Below are positions 14,448 through 23,849 of a DNA stretch of 64,000 bases, piece after piece. Both the position numbers and the translations under genes were made by a program. This DNA is from Metapseudomonas otitidis (GTDB lineage: Bacteria > Pseudomonadota > Gammaproteobacteria > Pseudomonadales > Pseudomonadaceae). The stretch lies in contig NZ_FOJP01000009.1 of assembly GCF_900111835.1 (NCBI RefSeq), forward strand, positions 186,001 to 250,000. Direction: 5' to 3'. Below the pieces are notes generated by a model that saw nothing but the letters and a program-made list of their open reading frames with translations, was not told the origin of the DNA and did no database searches. Each line of letters starts with the position of its first letter. Position 1 is the stretch's first letter.

Positions 14448-15884
14448 ATGCTGCGCAGACTCTCACTGGCTGTTGCCGTGGCCTCCGCATTCGCCGGAAC
14501 CGCCTGGGCAGCCAACGCCCCGCTGTCAGCCAAGACGGACCTTGTAACCGTGTACAAGGATGCGGTCGACAACAACGCCGACCTCGCCGCCGCCCGCGCC
14601 AACTTCGAAGCCCAGCGCGAGGCCGTGCCCCAGGCACGTGCCGGCCTGCTGCCGCAGATCAATGGCGGCGCCAGCGCCAACGACACCCGCACCAAGCTGG
14701 ACCAGCCCTCGGCCACCAGCTCGCGCAGCGGCATCGTCTACCAGGCCAGCCTCAGCCAGCCGATCTTCCGCGCTGACCGCTGGTTCCAGCTCAAGGCCGC
14801 CGAGGCCAGTACCGAGCAGGCCTCCCTGGAGTTCTCCGCGACCCAGCAGAACCTGATCCTGCAGACTGCCGAAGGCTACTTCGCCGTGCTCCGCGCCCAG
14901 GACAACCTCGCCTCCACCAAGGCCGAGGAAGCTGCCTTCAAGCGCCAGCTCGACCAGGCCAACGAGCGCTTCGACGTGGGCCTCTCGGACAAGACCGACG
15001 TGCTCGAAGCCCAGGCCGGCTACGACACCGCCCGCGCCAACCGGATGATCGCCGAGCGCAACGTGGAAGACGCCTTCCAGGCGCTGACCACCCTGACCAA
15101 CCGTGAATACGGCGCCATCGAAGGCATCCAGCACACCCTGCCGGTGGTGGTGCCCAGCCCGAACGACGCCAAGGCCTGGGTCGACACCGCCGCCCAGCAG
15201 AACCTCAACCTGCAGGCCAGCAACCACGCCGTGGACGCCGCCGAGGAAACCCTGCGCCAGCGCAAGTCCGGCCACGCCCCGACCCTGGATGCCGTCGCCC
15301 AGTACCAGAAGGGTGACAACGACAGCCTCGGCTTCACCAACAGCGGCACCAGCCCCGTGCGCTACGGCAGCGATGTCGAGCAGCGCACCATCGGCCTGCA
15401 GCTGAACATCCCGATCTACAGCGGCGGCCTGACCAGCTCCCAGGTGCGCGAGTCCTACCAGCGCCTGAGCCAGACCGAGCAGCAGCGCGAAAGCCTGCGC
15501 CGCCAGGTGGTGCAGAACACCCGCAACTACCACCGCGCGGTGAACACCGACGTCGAGCAGGTCAAGGCCCGCAAGCAGTCGATCATCTCCAACCAGAGCG
15601 CCCTGGAAGCCACCGAAATCGGCTACCAGGTCGGCACCCGCAACATCGTCGACGTGCTGGACGCCCAGCGCCAGCTGTACAGCTCGGTGCGCGACTACAA
15701 CAACGCCCGCTACGACTACATCCTCGACAACCTGCGCCTGAAGCAGGCCGCCGGCACCTTGAGCCCGGCCGACCTGGAAGCCCTGGCCGGCTTCCTCAAA
15801 GCGGACTACGACCCGGACAAGGACTTCCTGCCCCCGGACCTGGCCAAGGCGGCGGAAGCCAGCCTGCGCAACAAGGCCAACTGA
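14448..15884 (+). CDS. tolC: TolC family outer-membrane channel
   Basis: A 478-residue TolC/OEP-family trimeric outer-membrane exit duct for type I secretion and efflux. The signal peptide ends in AWAAN. Two homologous halves follow, each with the long coiled-coil helices and short beta segments; typical pieces are LSQPIFRADRW, the FDVGLSDKTDVLEAQAGYD hairpin and its repeat VGTRNIVDVLDAQRQLY. The ATG at 14448 has AGGA 7 nt upstream. A single-gene unit ending in a strong terminator; no inner-membrane pump or adaptor is adjacent, so it probably serves several systems. Confidence 0.93.
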   Translation: MLRRLSLAVAVASAFAGTAWAANAPLSAKTDLVTVYKDAVDNNADLAAARANFEAQREAVPQARAGLLPQINGGASANDTRTKLDQPSATSSRSGIVYQASLSQPIFRADRWFQLKAAEASTEQASLEFSATQQNLILQTAEGYFAVLRAQDNLASTKAEEAAFKRQLDQANERFDVGLSDKTDVLEAQAGYDTARANRMIAERNVEDAFQALTTLTNREYGAIEGIQHTLPVVVPSPNDAKAWVDTAAQQNLNLQASNHAVDAAEETLRQRKSGHAPTLDAVAQYQKGDNDSLGFTNSGTSPVRYGSDVEQRTIGLQLNIPIYSGGLTSSQVRESYQRLSQTEQQRESLRRQVVQNTRNYHRAVNTDVEQVKARKQSIISNQSALEATEIGYQVGTRNIVDVLDAQRQLYSSVRDYNNARYDYILDNLRLKQAAGTLSPADLEALAGFLKADYDPDKDFLPPDLAKAAEASLRNKAN

Positions 15885-15895
15885 CAGGCCCCATG

Positions 15896-15923
15896 AAAAA
15901 GCCCGGCACATGCCGGGCTTTTT
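15896..15923. terminator. bidirectional rho-independent terminator
   Basis: AAAAA-GCCCGGCA-...-TGCCGGGC-TTTTT between the convergent tolC and quinone reductase genes; U-runs in both directions. Confidence 0.9.
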
Positions 15924-15937
15924 CGTTCCTGGGCCGT

Positions 15938-16648
15938 TCAGCCCTCTGCGGGCAACGGGTACAGCCGCGCGTCGAACTGGTCGAGACGGGGGAAGACCAG
16001 CGGTGTGTCCTGCTCGATCCCGGCGAGCCGCGCCTGGTACGCCTGCAGGTAGCCGCCCCGCACGTCGTCGCTCACATAGGGCACGTGCCAGGCGACGAAC
16101 GGCGGCAGCACCGTCATGCCGGTGTAGGCCAGCGTCCCGCGCAGGACCGGTCGCAGCATGTCCTCCAGCGGGCCGTGGATCGCCCCCGGGCCGAACATGT
16201 GGTCGCGCCCGCCCAGGGTCAGGGTCAGCAAGGCGCGCTTGCCCGCCAGCCCGCCCTGGTCGTAGAAGCGCTTGCCGCCGTAGCAGATGCCGGAGACCAG
16301 CACCCGGTCGAACCAGCCCTTGAGGATGGCCGGCACGGAGAACCAGTAGACCGGGAAGTTGAAGATCACCAGGTCCGCCCACAGCAGCTTGTCCAGCTCC
16401 TCGCGGATGTCGGCGGCCAGGGTCTGGGCCGTCACCGCCTCGCGCTGCTCCAGGGCGTACACCAGGTAGTCCGGGTTGCGCCGTTCGAGGAAGTCCGCCT
16501 CGCTGGCCACCGGGTTCCAGTTCATCCCATAAAGGTCCGACACCTTCACCGCGTGCCCCTGCTCCCGCAGCGTCTGCTCGGCGAGCCGGCACAGCGCGGT
16601 GCAGAAGGAGCGCGGTTCGTTGTGGGCGTGGACGATCAATACATTCAT
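15938..16648 (-). CDS. NAD(P)H quinone oxidoreductase family flavoprotein
   Basis: A 236-residue flavodoxin-like-fold protein of the NQO1/MdaB-type family: MNVLIVHAHNEPRSF at the FMN/FAD phosphate site, FNFPVYWFSVPAILKGWFDRV, and LTLTLGG. Such enzymes reduce quinones by two electrons using NAD(P)H and a flavin. It is the last gene of the arginine transaminase operon: its ATG overlaps the aruH stop (ATGA). A specific role in arginine breakdown is not known to me; it may only share the transcript. Confidence 0.82.
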   Translation of the reverse strand: MNVLIVHAHNEPRSFCTALCRLAEQTLREQGHAVKVSDLYGMNWNPVASEADFLERRNPDYLVYALEQREAVTAQTLAADIREELDKLLWADLVIFNFPVYWFSVPAILKGWFDRVLVSGICYGGKRFYDQGGLAGKRALLTLTLGGRDHMFGPGAIHGPLEDMLRPVLRGTLAYTGMTVLPPFVAWHVPYVSDDVRGGYLQAYQARLAGIEQDTPLVFPRLDQFDARLYPLPAEG

Positions 16649-17865
16649 GCGAACTCCCGTCGCGCTGGGTCATTGGAAGAGGACGCGCCCTGCTCCAGCA
16701 CCTCGGCCGCGCACCGTGCGATGCGGCGGCAGGCCTCGCGCAGGGGCTCGGCGCCCAGCACCAGGCCCAGGCGGATGTGTCCGGCCGCACTGGGGCCGAA
16801 GGCTTCGCCGGCCAGCACCGAGACCCCGTGGCCGTCCAGCAGCCGGTCGGCGAAAGCCTGGGCGGAGAGCCCGGTGGCGCGGATGTCCACCATCACGAAC
16901 ATGCCCCCGTCCGGCCGCAGGGCGCGCACGCCGGGGCAGTCGGCCAGGCAATCGAGCACCAGGTCGCGGCGCTGGCGGTAGGCCTCGCGCATGGCCTCCA
17001 GCTCCGGCAAGCGCGCCTCAAGCGCGGTGCAGGCAGCGTCCTGGATGAAGTCCGGCGAGCCGTAGAGCATGCACAGCGCCAGATTCTCCAGGTGCCCGCA
17101 GAGCGCGCGCGGGCCCACCACCCAACCCACGCGCCAGCCGGTCATGGCGTGTGACTTAGACAGGCTGTTGAGGGTCGCCGTGCGCTCGGCCATGCCCGGC
17201 AGGCTGGCGGGGCTGATGTGCTCGCCCTCGAACAGCAGCTCGCTGTAGACCTCGTCGGAGATCATCCACAGGTCATTTTTCACGCACAGCGCGGCCAGCT
17301 TTTCCCAGGTGGCACGCGGCAGGCTGGCGCCGGAGGGGTTGTGCGGGCTGTTGATCGCCAGGGCGCGGGTACGCGGGGTGATCCGCGCGGCCACGTCCTC
17401 GGCCTGCACGCGGAAGCCGTGCTCGGAGCGCACCGGGACCGGCACGACGGTGGCGCCACAGGCCCCGAACACCGCCTCGTAGGTGACGTACATCGGCTCG
17501 GCGACGATCACTTCATCGCCGGGGTTGAGCACGCATTGCGCCACGGCGTAGAGCGCGCACTGAGCACCGGCCAGCACCACCACGTCATCGCCGGTGACGG
17601 CCTGGCCGCTGCGCTGGCTGTGACGACGGGCGATGGCTTCGCGCAGCGAACGCTTGCCGCGCACGTCGGCGTAATGGGTGTTGCCGGCCAGCAGGCTGTC
17701 GATGGCCGACTGCACGATGGGCACCGGCGTGTCGAAGTCCGGATCGCCCACCGACAGCAGCAGGATGTCGTCGCCCTGCTCCATACGCGCCAGGGCGCGG
17801 TAGTGGATGTCCCAGGCGGCAGCACCGTCGCCGGCGATGCGTTGGGTGAAGTTCGAGTAGCGCAT
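16645..17865 (-). CDS. aruH: arginine:pyruvate transaminase
   Basis: A 406-residue fold-type I (class I/II) aminotransferase. The PLP lysine is Lys237 in SLSKSHAMTGWR; the PHNPSG segment (Asn175) and SDEVY (Asp204) complete the cofactor site. Identification as AruH, which converts L-arginine and pyruvate to 2-ketoarginine and alanine, rests on its position next to aruI, in the gene order of the P. aeruginosa arginine transaminase locus, with aruRS nearby. It starts 15 bp after aruI and overlaps the downstream quinone reductase gene by four bases. Substrate preference cannot be read from the sequence alone. Confidence 0.88.
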   Translation of the reverse strand: MRYSNFTQRIAGDGAAAWDIHYRALARMEQGDDILLLSVGDPDFDTPVPIVQSAIDSLLAGNTHYADVRGKRSLREAIARRHSQRSGQAVTGDDVVVLAGAQCALYAVAQCVLNPGDEVIVAEPMYVTYEAVFGACGATVVPVPVRSEHGFRVQAEDVAARITPRTRALAINSPHNPSGASLPRATWEKLAALCVKNDLWMISDEVYSELLFEGEHISPASLPGMAERTATLNSLSKSHAMTGWRVGWVVGPRALCGHLENLALCMLYGSPDFIQDAACTALEARLPELEAMREAYRQRRDLVLDCLADCPGVRALRPDGGMFVMVDIRATGLSAQAFADRLLDGHGVSVLAGEAFGPSAAGHIRLGLVLGAEPLREACRRIARCAAEVLEQGASSSNDPARREFA

Positions 17866-17880
17866 GGGCAGCTCCTTGGG

Positions 17881-19500
17881 TCAGCGGGCCTGTTGGGCGC
17901 AGGCGTGTTTCAGCTCGATCAGGGTCACCCCTGGATGGCGGAAGCCCTCGCGCAGGTCCTGCTCCAGCGCATCCAGGCTCTGCGGCTGGCGCACCTCGCA
18001 GCCGTAGGCTCGGCCGAGCAAGGCGAAATCCGGGTTGCGCGGCAGCACGCCGATGGGCTCGATGTCCAGGTCGAGCATGTCGTCGCGGATCTGCCCCAGC
18101 GCATCGTTGTTCCACAGCAGCACCACCAGCGGGCTGTCCAGCTCCTCGGTGGCGGTGGCCAGCTCCTGGGCGGTGTAGAGGAAGCCGCCGTCGCCCACCA
18201 GCACCAGGCCGGGGCGCTCCGGCGCACCGAACTTGGCGCCGATGCCGGCCGGCACGCCGTAGCCGAGGGTGCCGTAGCCGGTGGGGTGCAGCCAGCTGCG
18301 CGGCGCCCGGCTGGGGAACAGGTAGTTGCCGCTGTAGGCCAGCTGGGTCATGTCGCTGGCGATGAAGGCGGTGTCCGGAAGGGCCTGGGCAATGCGTTCG
18401 AGGATCGCCTGGTGGATGCGCTGCAGCGGGGCGTGACTGGCCTCCAGTTGCTCACGCAGCCGGCCGATGCGTTCACGGGCGCTGGCCGCATCCCGCGCGG
18501 CAGCCGGCAGCGCGGCGAGCAACGCCTCGGCGGTGGCCTTCGCATCCCCCAGCAGCGCCACGGCGCAGGGGTAGAAGTCGTTGAACTTGCGCGAATCGAC
18601 GTCGACGCGGATCACCTCGCCGGTGAGCGGCAAGCGCTCGCGCCAGTAATCGGTGTCGGCCATCTCGGTGCCGATGGCGAGCACCACATCGGCCTCGGCG
18701 ATCATGTCCCAACCGGCCTGGGTGCACAGGGTGGCGCCAGCGGCGAGCGGCGCCTCCGGCGCCAGCAGGCCCTTGCCGGCGACGCTGGTGAACAGCGGTG
18801 CGGCCAGGCGCTCGCTCAGCGCGGCCAGGGCATCGGCGGCCTGCAGCGCGCCGCCGCCAGCGATGATCATCGGGCGCCGGGCGACCTGGAGTTTATCCAC
18901 AGCCTGCCGGAGCGCGATGGCGCAGGGCTGGCCACGGCCGGCACGGCGCACCACCTCATGGGTCCAGTCGCGGGCGACCGGGTTGGCCAGCACGTCCAGC
19001 GGCACGGAGATATGCACCGGGCGCGGGCGCTCGCTGTCGAACACGGCAAAGGCGCGGGCGATCAGCTCGGGCAAATCCTCGGCACTCAGGGCGACGGCGG
19101 AAAACGCGGTGATCGGCGCGGTCATCGCGCGCTGGTCCTGGGTCTCGTGCAGGCAGCCCCAGCCTTTGCCGAGGCTGGCGGTGTGGTTGACGCTGGAGAT
19201 CACCAGCAGCGGGATGGAGTCGGCGTAGGCCTGGCCGATGGCGGTGGCAGCGTTGGTCACCCCCGGCCCGGTGATGATGAAGGCCACGCCCGGCTTGCCG
19301 CTGACCCGCGCGTAACCATCGGCCATGAAGCCGGCGCCCTGCTCGTGGCGGGTCAGCACGTGGCGGATGCCGCTGCCGGGCAGGCCCCGGTACAGCTCCA
19401 GGGTGTGTACACCGGGAATGCCGAACACGGTGTCGACCCCGTAGTTGGCCAGCAGGCGGACCAGGGCCTGGCCGCCGGTGAGAGGTGTGGTCTGTTGCAT
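17881..19500 (-). CDS. aruI: 2-ketoarginine decarboxylase (ThDP-dependent)
   Basis: A 539-residue thiamine-diphosphate enzyme of the acetolactate synthase / benzoylformate decarboxylase superfamily. The catalytic glutamate lies in RHEQGAGFMADGYAR and the ThDP-Mg motif runs from GDGGFLYTAQ to WNN near residue 440. AruI decarboxylates 2-ketoarginine to 4-guanidinobutyraldehyde. The start is ambiguous: ATG at 19500 has GGGGAGA 8 nt upstream, while ATG at 19536 overlaps the upstream stop (ATGA) but has no visible ribosome-binding site; I chose 19500. It shares a transcript with aruH, 15 bp downstream. Confidence 0.87.
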   Translation of the reverse strand: MQQTTPLTGGQALVRLLANYGVDTVFGIPGVHTLELYRGLPGSGIRHVLTRHEQGAGFMADGYARVSGKPGVAFIITGPGVTNAATAIGQAYADSIPLLVISSVNHTASLGKGWGCLHETQDQRAMTAPITAFSAVALSAEDLPELIARAFAVFDSERPRPVHISVPLDVLANPVARDWTHEVVRRAGRGQPCAIALRQAVDKLQVARRPMIIAGGGALQAADALAALSERLAAPLFTSVAGKGLLAPEAPLAAGATLCTQAGWDMIAEADVVLAIGTEMADTDYWRERLPLTGEVIRVDVDSRKFNDFYPCAVALLGDAKATAEALLAALPAAARDAASARERIGRLREQLEASHAPLQRIHQAILERIAQALPDTAFIASDMTQLAYSGNYLFPSRAPRSWLHPTGYGTLGYGVPAGIGAKFGAPERPGLVLVGDGGFLYTAQELATATEELDSPLVVLLWNNDALGQIRDDMLDLDIEPIGVLPRNPDFALLGRAYGCEVRQPQSLDALEQDLREGFRHPGVTLIELKHACAQQAR

Positions 19501-19532
19501 GGGTCGTCTCCCCAAGGGCTGAAGCGTGACGG

Positions 19533-21620
19533 TCATTCGGCGAGGCGGATCAGTGCATCCACCGCCACGGCGCCTTCGGCGTCCGCAAGCAGCGGGTTCA
19601 CATCAAGCTCCAGCAGGCTGTCCACGTGTTCGCAGGCGTAGTCGGCGACGGCGCGGATGGCCTCCACCAGTGCCTCCAGGTCCACCGCCGGGCGGCCACG
19701 GAAGCCGGTGAGCAGCGGCGCACTGCGCAGGCTGAGCAAGGCATCGCGGATCGCCGCATCGGTGGTGGGCAGCAGCAGGCTGCGGCTGTCCTTGAGCAAC
19801 TCGACGAGGATGCCGCCGGCCCCCAGCACCAGCGCCAGGCCGAAGCCGTTCTCGCGCTTGATGCCGACGATCAGCTCGGCCAACGGCGGGTTGGCCATGC
19901 GCTCCAGCAGCACCTGCTCGAAGGGCACGCCGGGCACGTGGCGGGCGATGTTCGCGCGCATGTCGAACAGCGCCGCTTCCAGCGCCGCCTCGTTGCGCAG
20001 GTGGAGCGCCACGCCGCCGGCTTCGGTCTTGTGCGGCAGCTGCGCGCTGACCACTTTCAGCGCCAATGGAAAACCGACATCGGCGGCCGCTTCGCGGGCT
20101 TGCGCCGGCGTGCTCAACGCCGCGCGCGGCAGCGGCAGGCCGAAGGCTTTCAGCGCCTGCTTGGATTGCCACTCGTCCAGCAGGCGGCCTTCGCCTTCCA
20201 GCGCCTGCGGGCAGAGTGGCACCAGCGCCGCTTCGCCACGGGCCAGCAGCGCGTCGCGGCGCTGGCGGTAGTGGGCGATGCGCCCCCAGGCGGCGAGGCC
20301 GTCTTCCACGCCTTGCAGCGCGGCGACGCCGTGGGCATGCAGCCGTTCACGGGCCTGCCTGGGCAGCAGCTCCGGCAACGCAGAAGCAATGAAGCCCACC
20401 TTGCCGTGGCGCTCCAGCGCCGCGCAGTACAGCGCCAGCAGCAGGTCGCACTGCGGGCGCTCGCCGGTTTCCTCGCCGGGGTAGTCCAGCACCAGCAGGG
20501 CGGCATCGGCGTCGGTCTGCAGGGCGCTGTCGAGCATGCGCTCCAGCGCCGGGCCGTCGCCCCAGATGGCGGTGGTGAAGTCCAGCGGGTTGGCGATGTT
20601 GGCGTAGTCCGGCAGCACCTGGGCCAGCTCGGCGCGCTGGGCGTCGACCAGCTTGGGCAGGGCCAGACCGTTGCGTTCGGCGTAGTCGGCGATCAGCCCC
20701 GCGTCGCCACCGGAGCAGGCCAGCGCCGCCAGGCGCGGACCGGCCGGCAGGTTGCCGCAGGCGGCCGCCTTGAGGGTTTCGATGAAGCTCACCGGGCCGC
20801 TGACGCGGATCACCCCGAGGCGCTCGAACAGCGCGTCGTACAGCGCGTCGGAGCCGGCCAGGGAGCTGGTGTGGCTGAGCGCCAGTTCGGCGCCGATCTG
20901 CGACACGCCGGTCTTCAGGGCGATCACTGGGATGCCTTTCTGCAACGCCTTGTAGGCCGCGCGGGCGAAGCCGGGAACGTTCCTCAGCCCTTCCAGGTGC
21001 AGGCCGATGGCGGTCACGCGCGGCTCGTCGAGCAGCACGTCCATCAGTTCGGCCACGCCCAGCTGCGCCTGGTTGCCCACCGAGGCCATGTAGGCGATGG
21101 GCAGCGAGCGGTCGCTCATGGACAGGTTGTAGGCGAAGTTGCCGCTCTGGGTGAGCACCGCCACGCCCTTCTCCACCAGGTGCCCGCCGTGGGCCACCGG
21201 CCACAGCGCGGCGCCGTGCAGGTAGTCGAGCAGGCCGTAGCAGTTGGGGCCCAGCAGGGCCATGTCACCGGCGCTGGCAAGCAGGCGGCGTTGCAGGGCT
21301 TCGCCTTCGGCGCCGGTCTCGGCAAAGCCGGAGGCGTAGCAGATGACGCCACCGGCCTCCTTGGCGGCCAGCTCGGCGACGGCCTGCAGGGTCAGCTCGC
21401 GGTGGGTGGCGACGAATACTGCGTCCGGCCCTTCGGGCAGGTCGGCGATGGTGCGCACGCAGGGCACGCCTTCGAGTTCGTCGTATTGCGGGTTGACCAG
21501 CCACATCGGCCCGGCGAAGCCGCCTTCGGCGCAGCGCTTGAGCGCGCGCGCCATGCTGCGGCCACCGATGAAGGCCAGGTGACGGGGCGCCAGCAGGCGC
21601 TGGAGGTTTTCGCGTTTCAT
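19533..21620 (-). CDS. acyl-CoA synthetase (NDP-forming) / acetate-CoA ligase family
   Basis: A 695-residue fused alpha-beta NDP-forming acyl-CoA synthetase. The N-terminal CoA-binding Rossmann domain begins LAPRHLAFIGG; the ligase-CoA domain holds the SHTSSLAGSD segment at the likely phospho-histidine position; the C-terminal ATP-grasp domain shows PLALKVVSAQLPHKTEAGGV and the final ELDVNPLL. These enzymes make an acyl-CoA and an NDP from acid, CoA and NTP, or the reverse. It sits between the acyl-CoA dehydrogenase (10 bp) and aruI. Its substrate is unknown; 4-guanidinobutyrate or a related acid is a guess from context. Confidence 0.85.
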   Translation of the reverse strand: MKRENLQRLLAPRHLAFIGGRSMARALKRCAEGGFAGPMWLVNPQYDELEGVPCVRTIADLPEGPDAVFVATHRELTLQAVAELAAKEAGGVICYASGFAETGAEGEALQRRLLASAGDMALLGPNCYGLLDYLHGAALWPVAHGGHLVEKGVAVLTQSGNFAYNLSMSDRSLPIAYMASVGNQAQLGVAELMDVLLDEPRVTAIGLHLEGLRNVPGFARAAYKALQKGIPVIALKTGVSQIGAELALSHTSSLAGSDALYDALFERLGVIRVSGPVSFIETLKAAACGNLPAGPRLAALACSGGDAGLIADYAERNGLALPKLVDAQRAELAQVLPDYANIANPLDFTTAIWGDGPALERMLDSALQTDADAALLVLDYPGEETGERPQCDLLLALYCAALERHGKVGFIASALPELLPRQARERLHAHGVAALQGVEDGLAAWGRIAHYRQRRDALLARGEAALVPLCPQALEGEGRLLDEWQSKQALKAFGLPLPRAALSTPAQAREAAADVGFPLALKVVSAQLPHKTEAGGVALHLRNEAALEAALFDMRANIARHVPGVPFEQVLLERMANPPLAELIVGIKRENGFGLALVLGAGGILVELLKDSRSLLLPTTDAAIRDALLSLRSAPLLTGFRGRPAVDLEALVEAIRAVADYACEHVDSLLELDVNPLLADAEGAVAVDALIRLAE

Positions 21621-21630
21621 GGCACGGGCC

Positions 21631-22791
21631 TCAGCGCAGCAGCGGACGCAGCAGTTCGCGGGAAATGATGTGGCGCTGGATCTCCGAGGTGCCTTCCCAG
21701 ATGCGCTCGATGCGCGCGTTGCGCCAGATGCGCTCCACCGGCCCTTCGTCCATCAGGCCCATGCCGCCGAAGATCTGCACCGTCTCGTCGGCGACCTTGC
21801 CGAGCACTTCACTGGCGAACAGCTTGGCCATGCCGGCCTCGCCGTCGCTCATGGTGCCGCGGTCCATCTTCCAGGCGGTGTGCAGGGTCATCAGCTCGGC
21901 AGCGCGGATCTGCGTGGCCATGTCGGCGAGCTTGAACGAGATGCCCTGGTAGCTGCCGATGGGCTGGCCGAACTGCTTGCGGTCGGCGGACCACTGCAGC
22001 GCCAGGTCCAGCGCGCGCTGGGCCTGGCCGACGCAGTTGGCGGCCACCATCACGCGGCCGGCGGTGAGCCAGGCGTTGGCCACTTCCCAGCCCTTGTCCA
22101 CTTCACCCAGCACCTTGGAGGCCGGCACGCGGCAGTCGTCGAAGAAGATCTCGTAGGTGTGGTAGCCCTTGTTGCTCACGCACTTCGGCCCCCGGCGCAC
22201 GGTCATGCCGGCGGTGCCCTTGTCCACCAGGAAGGCGGTCACGGCGTTGCGCTTCTTGCCGTTGCGCTCGAAGGTGTCAGTCACCGCGAAGACGATGGCG
22301 AAATCGGCATGCCCGGCGTGGCTGATGAAGTGCTTGGCACCGTTGATGATGAAGTCGTCACCGTCACGCACGGCGCGGGTCTTGATGGCGTTGGCGTCGG
22401 AGCCGGCGCCCGGCTCGGTGAGGGCGAAGCAATCGATCTTCTCGCCCTGCACGCACGGCAGCAGGTAATCGCCGATCTGCGCGCCGGTGCAGGCCATGAG
22501 GATCTTCGACGGGCGCGCAACGAACACGTGCAGCGCCCAGGACACCTTGGACAGCTCGCGCTCGACCAGCGCCTGGGACAGGTAGTCCAGGCCACCGCCG
22601 CCGACGTCCTCGGGCATGTTGAAGGCGTAGAAACCAGCGGCGATGGCTTTGCCGCGAATCTGCGCGGCCAGCTCCGGGGATACGGCGTCGGCGCGGTCCA
22701 CTGCTTCTTCGTGGGGCAGCAGCTCTTTCTCGACGAAGGCTTTTACCGCCTCGACGAGCATGTCCTGTTCCTGGGTCAGTTGAAAATCCAT
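21631..22791 (-). CDS. acyl-CoA dehydrogenase
   Basis: A 386-residue FAD-dependent acyl-CoA dehydrogenase of usual length. It shows the LTEPGAGSDA flavin-binding segment, the QIFGGMG region, and IWEGTSEIQ with the glutamate found at the short-chain/medium-chain catalytic position. It introduces an alpha,beta double bond into an acyl-CoA. Placed between an enoyl-CoA hydratase (17 bp upstream) and an acyl-CoA synthetase (10 bp downstream), it completes the first three steps of a beta-oxidation-like sequence inside the aru operon. Confidence 0.92.
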   Translation of the reverse strand: MDFQLTQEQDMLVEAVKAFVEKELLPHEEAVDRADAVSPELAAQIRGKAIAAGFYAFNMPEDVGGGGLDYLSQALVERELSKVSWALHVFVARPSKILMACTGAQIGDYLLPCVQGEKIDCFALTEPGAGSDANAIKTRAVRDGDDFIINGAKHFISHAGHADFAIVFAVTDTFERNGKKRNAVTAFLVDKGTAGMTVRRGPKCVSNKGYHTYEIFFDDCRVPASKVLGEVDKGWEVANAWLTAGRVMVAANCVGQAQRALDLALQWSADRKQFGQPIGSYQGISFKLADMATQIRAAELMTLHTAWKMDRGTMSDGEAGMAKLFASEVLGKVADETVQIFGGMGLMDEGPVERIWRNARIERIWEGTSEIQRHIISRELLRPLLR

Positions 22792-22808
22792 GGCATCACC
22801 TGCAGCCG

Positions 22809-23597
22809 TCAGCGGCCGTTGAATTGGGGGGAACGTTTCTCGGCCACGGCGCGCAGCGCCTCGGCGGCATCGTCACTGCGGCCGCAGAGCAGGCCGGCGG
22901 CCTGTTCGGCCTCCAGTTGCTGGGCCAGGGTGCGGGAGGCGCCGTCGCGCATCAGGCGCTTGGTCTGGGCGAAGGCGAAGGTCGGGCCGGCGGCCAGGCG
23001 CGCGGCGAATTCTCCGACCTGTGCCAGCAGGAGTTCATCGGCAACCACCTCGCCGACCAGGCCGGCGCTCAGCGCGCGCTCGGCGTTCCAAAGCTCGTCG
23101 AGGAACAGCAGGCGCTTGGCCGCTTCGCTGCCGATCAGGCGCGGCAGGTGCCAGCTGGCGCCGGCGTCCGGGCAGTAGGCCATGCCGGTGTAGCCGGCCT
23201 TGAAGCGCGCGGAGGCGCCAGCTATGCGGAAGTCGCAGCACAGCGCCAGGTCCATCCCCGCGCCCACGGCGGTGCCGTTGACGGCGGCGATGGTCGGCTT
23301 GTCCAGGCCATGCAGGCGGCGCATCAGGGCGTGGGCGGCTTCGGTCCAGCCGTAGGTTTCCAGCTCGCCCCGGGCTTCGGCCTCGGCCCATTCGGCGAGG
23401 TCGGCACCGGCGCAGAAGCTGCGGCCTTCACCGGTGAGCACGATGACGCGCACCGCCGGGTCGGCCTCATGGGCGTCCAGCAGGGCCAGCAGGTGCTTGA
23501 TCGTGGGGATGTCCAGCGCGTTGCGCTGCGCAGGGCGGTTCAGGGTGATCCAGGCGATACCGCCCTGGACCCGGCTGAGCGGGGATAGCTGTGTCAT
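22809..23597 (-). CDS. enoyl-CoA hydratase/isomerase family protein
   Basis: A 262-residue crotonase-family protein. Oxyanion-hole segments are GEGRSFCAGADL and NGTAVGAGMDLALCCDFRIA. The second position that is usually a catalytic Glu near PDAGASWHLPRLIG is Ala/Gly here, so hydratase chemistry is not certain. The ATG at 23597 has GAGGG 6 nt upstream. First gene of the six-gene operon; the element at 23648-23669 lies 51 bp before it, and an A-rich near-match to the Hfq/Crc CA motif (7 of 8, 23605-23612) overlaps its ribosome-binding region. Confidence 0.88.
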   Translation of the reverse strand: MTQLSPLSRVQGGIAWITLNRPAQRNALDIPTIKHLLALLDAHEADPAVRVIVLTGEGRSFCAGADLAEWAEAEARGELETYGWTEAAHALMRRLHGLDKPTIAAVNGTAVGAGMDLALCCDFRIAGASARFKAGYTGMAYCPDAGASWHLPRLIGSEAAKRLLFLDELWNAERALSAGLVGEVVADELLLAQVGEFAARLAAGPTFAFAQTKRLMRDGASRTLAQQLEAEQAAGLLCGRSDDAAEALRAVAEKRSPQFNGR

Positions 23598-23647
23598 GCG
23601 GCCCTCGTTCTTGTCGTTGATTGTGCGGAGGCGAATGCGTGGCCTCA

Positions 23648-23669
23648 TGCTAAACAGTCGTTCAACAAG
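23648..23669 (-). promoter_or_regulatory. candidate AruR operator, copy 1 (catabolic operon)
   Basis: A 22-base element read on the minus strand (CTTGTTGA...GTTTAGCA). It matches a second element upstream of aruR (29418-29439) at 17 of 22 positions and contains GTTGA and GTTTA 11 bp apart, the direct-repeat spacing expected for an OmpR-type regulator such as AruR. Confidence 0.55.
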
Positions 23670-23807
23670 ACCACAATCCACCCCGGCAGCCGCCTGTAAC
23701 GAAGCGTGCAAAGCCGCCGGAACGCGCCAGCCCTGGCGCCGAAGGGCGCGCAGGCGGCGCTGGCCTCCGGCAGCGTTACAACTTCGAACAAAGATCCCTA
23801 CGCCATG

Positions 23808-23833
23808 AAAAAGGCCCCGCAGTGCGGGGCCTT
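23808..23833 (-). terminator. rho-independent terminator after the amino-acid permease
   Basis: On the minus strand AAGGCCCCGCACTGCGGGGCC followed by TTTTT. It lies just past the permease stop (23850) and separates it from the aru catabolic operon. Confidence 0.88.
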
Positions 23834-23849
23834 GGTCGTGACACGGGGA

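Noticed and set aside
15898..16981. + strand frames antisense to the quinone reductase and aruH
   Set aside because: Arg/Pro/Gly-rich shadow translation without motifs.
23801..23840. A short frame beginning MKKAPQCGALV
   Set aside because: It is just the terminator hairpin read on the + strand.
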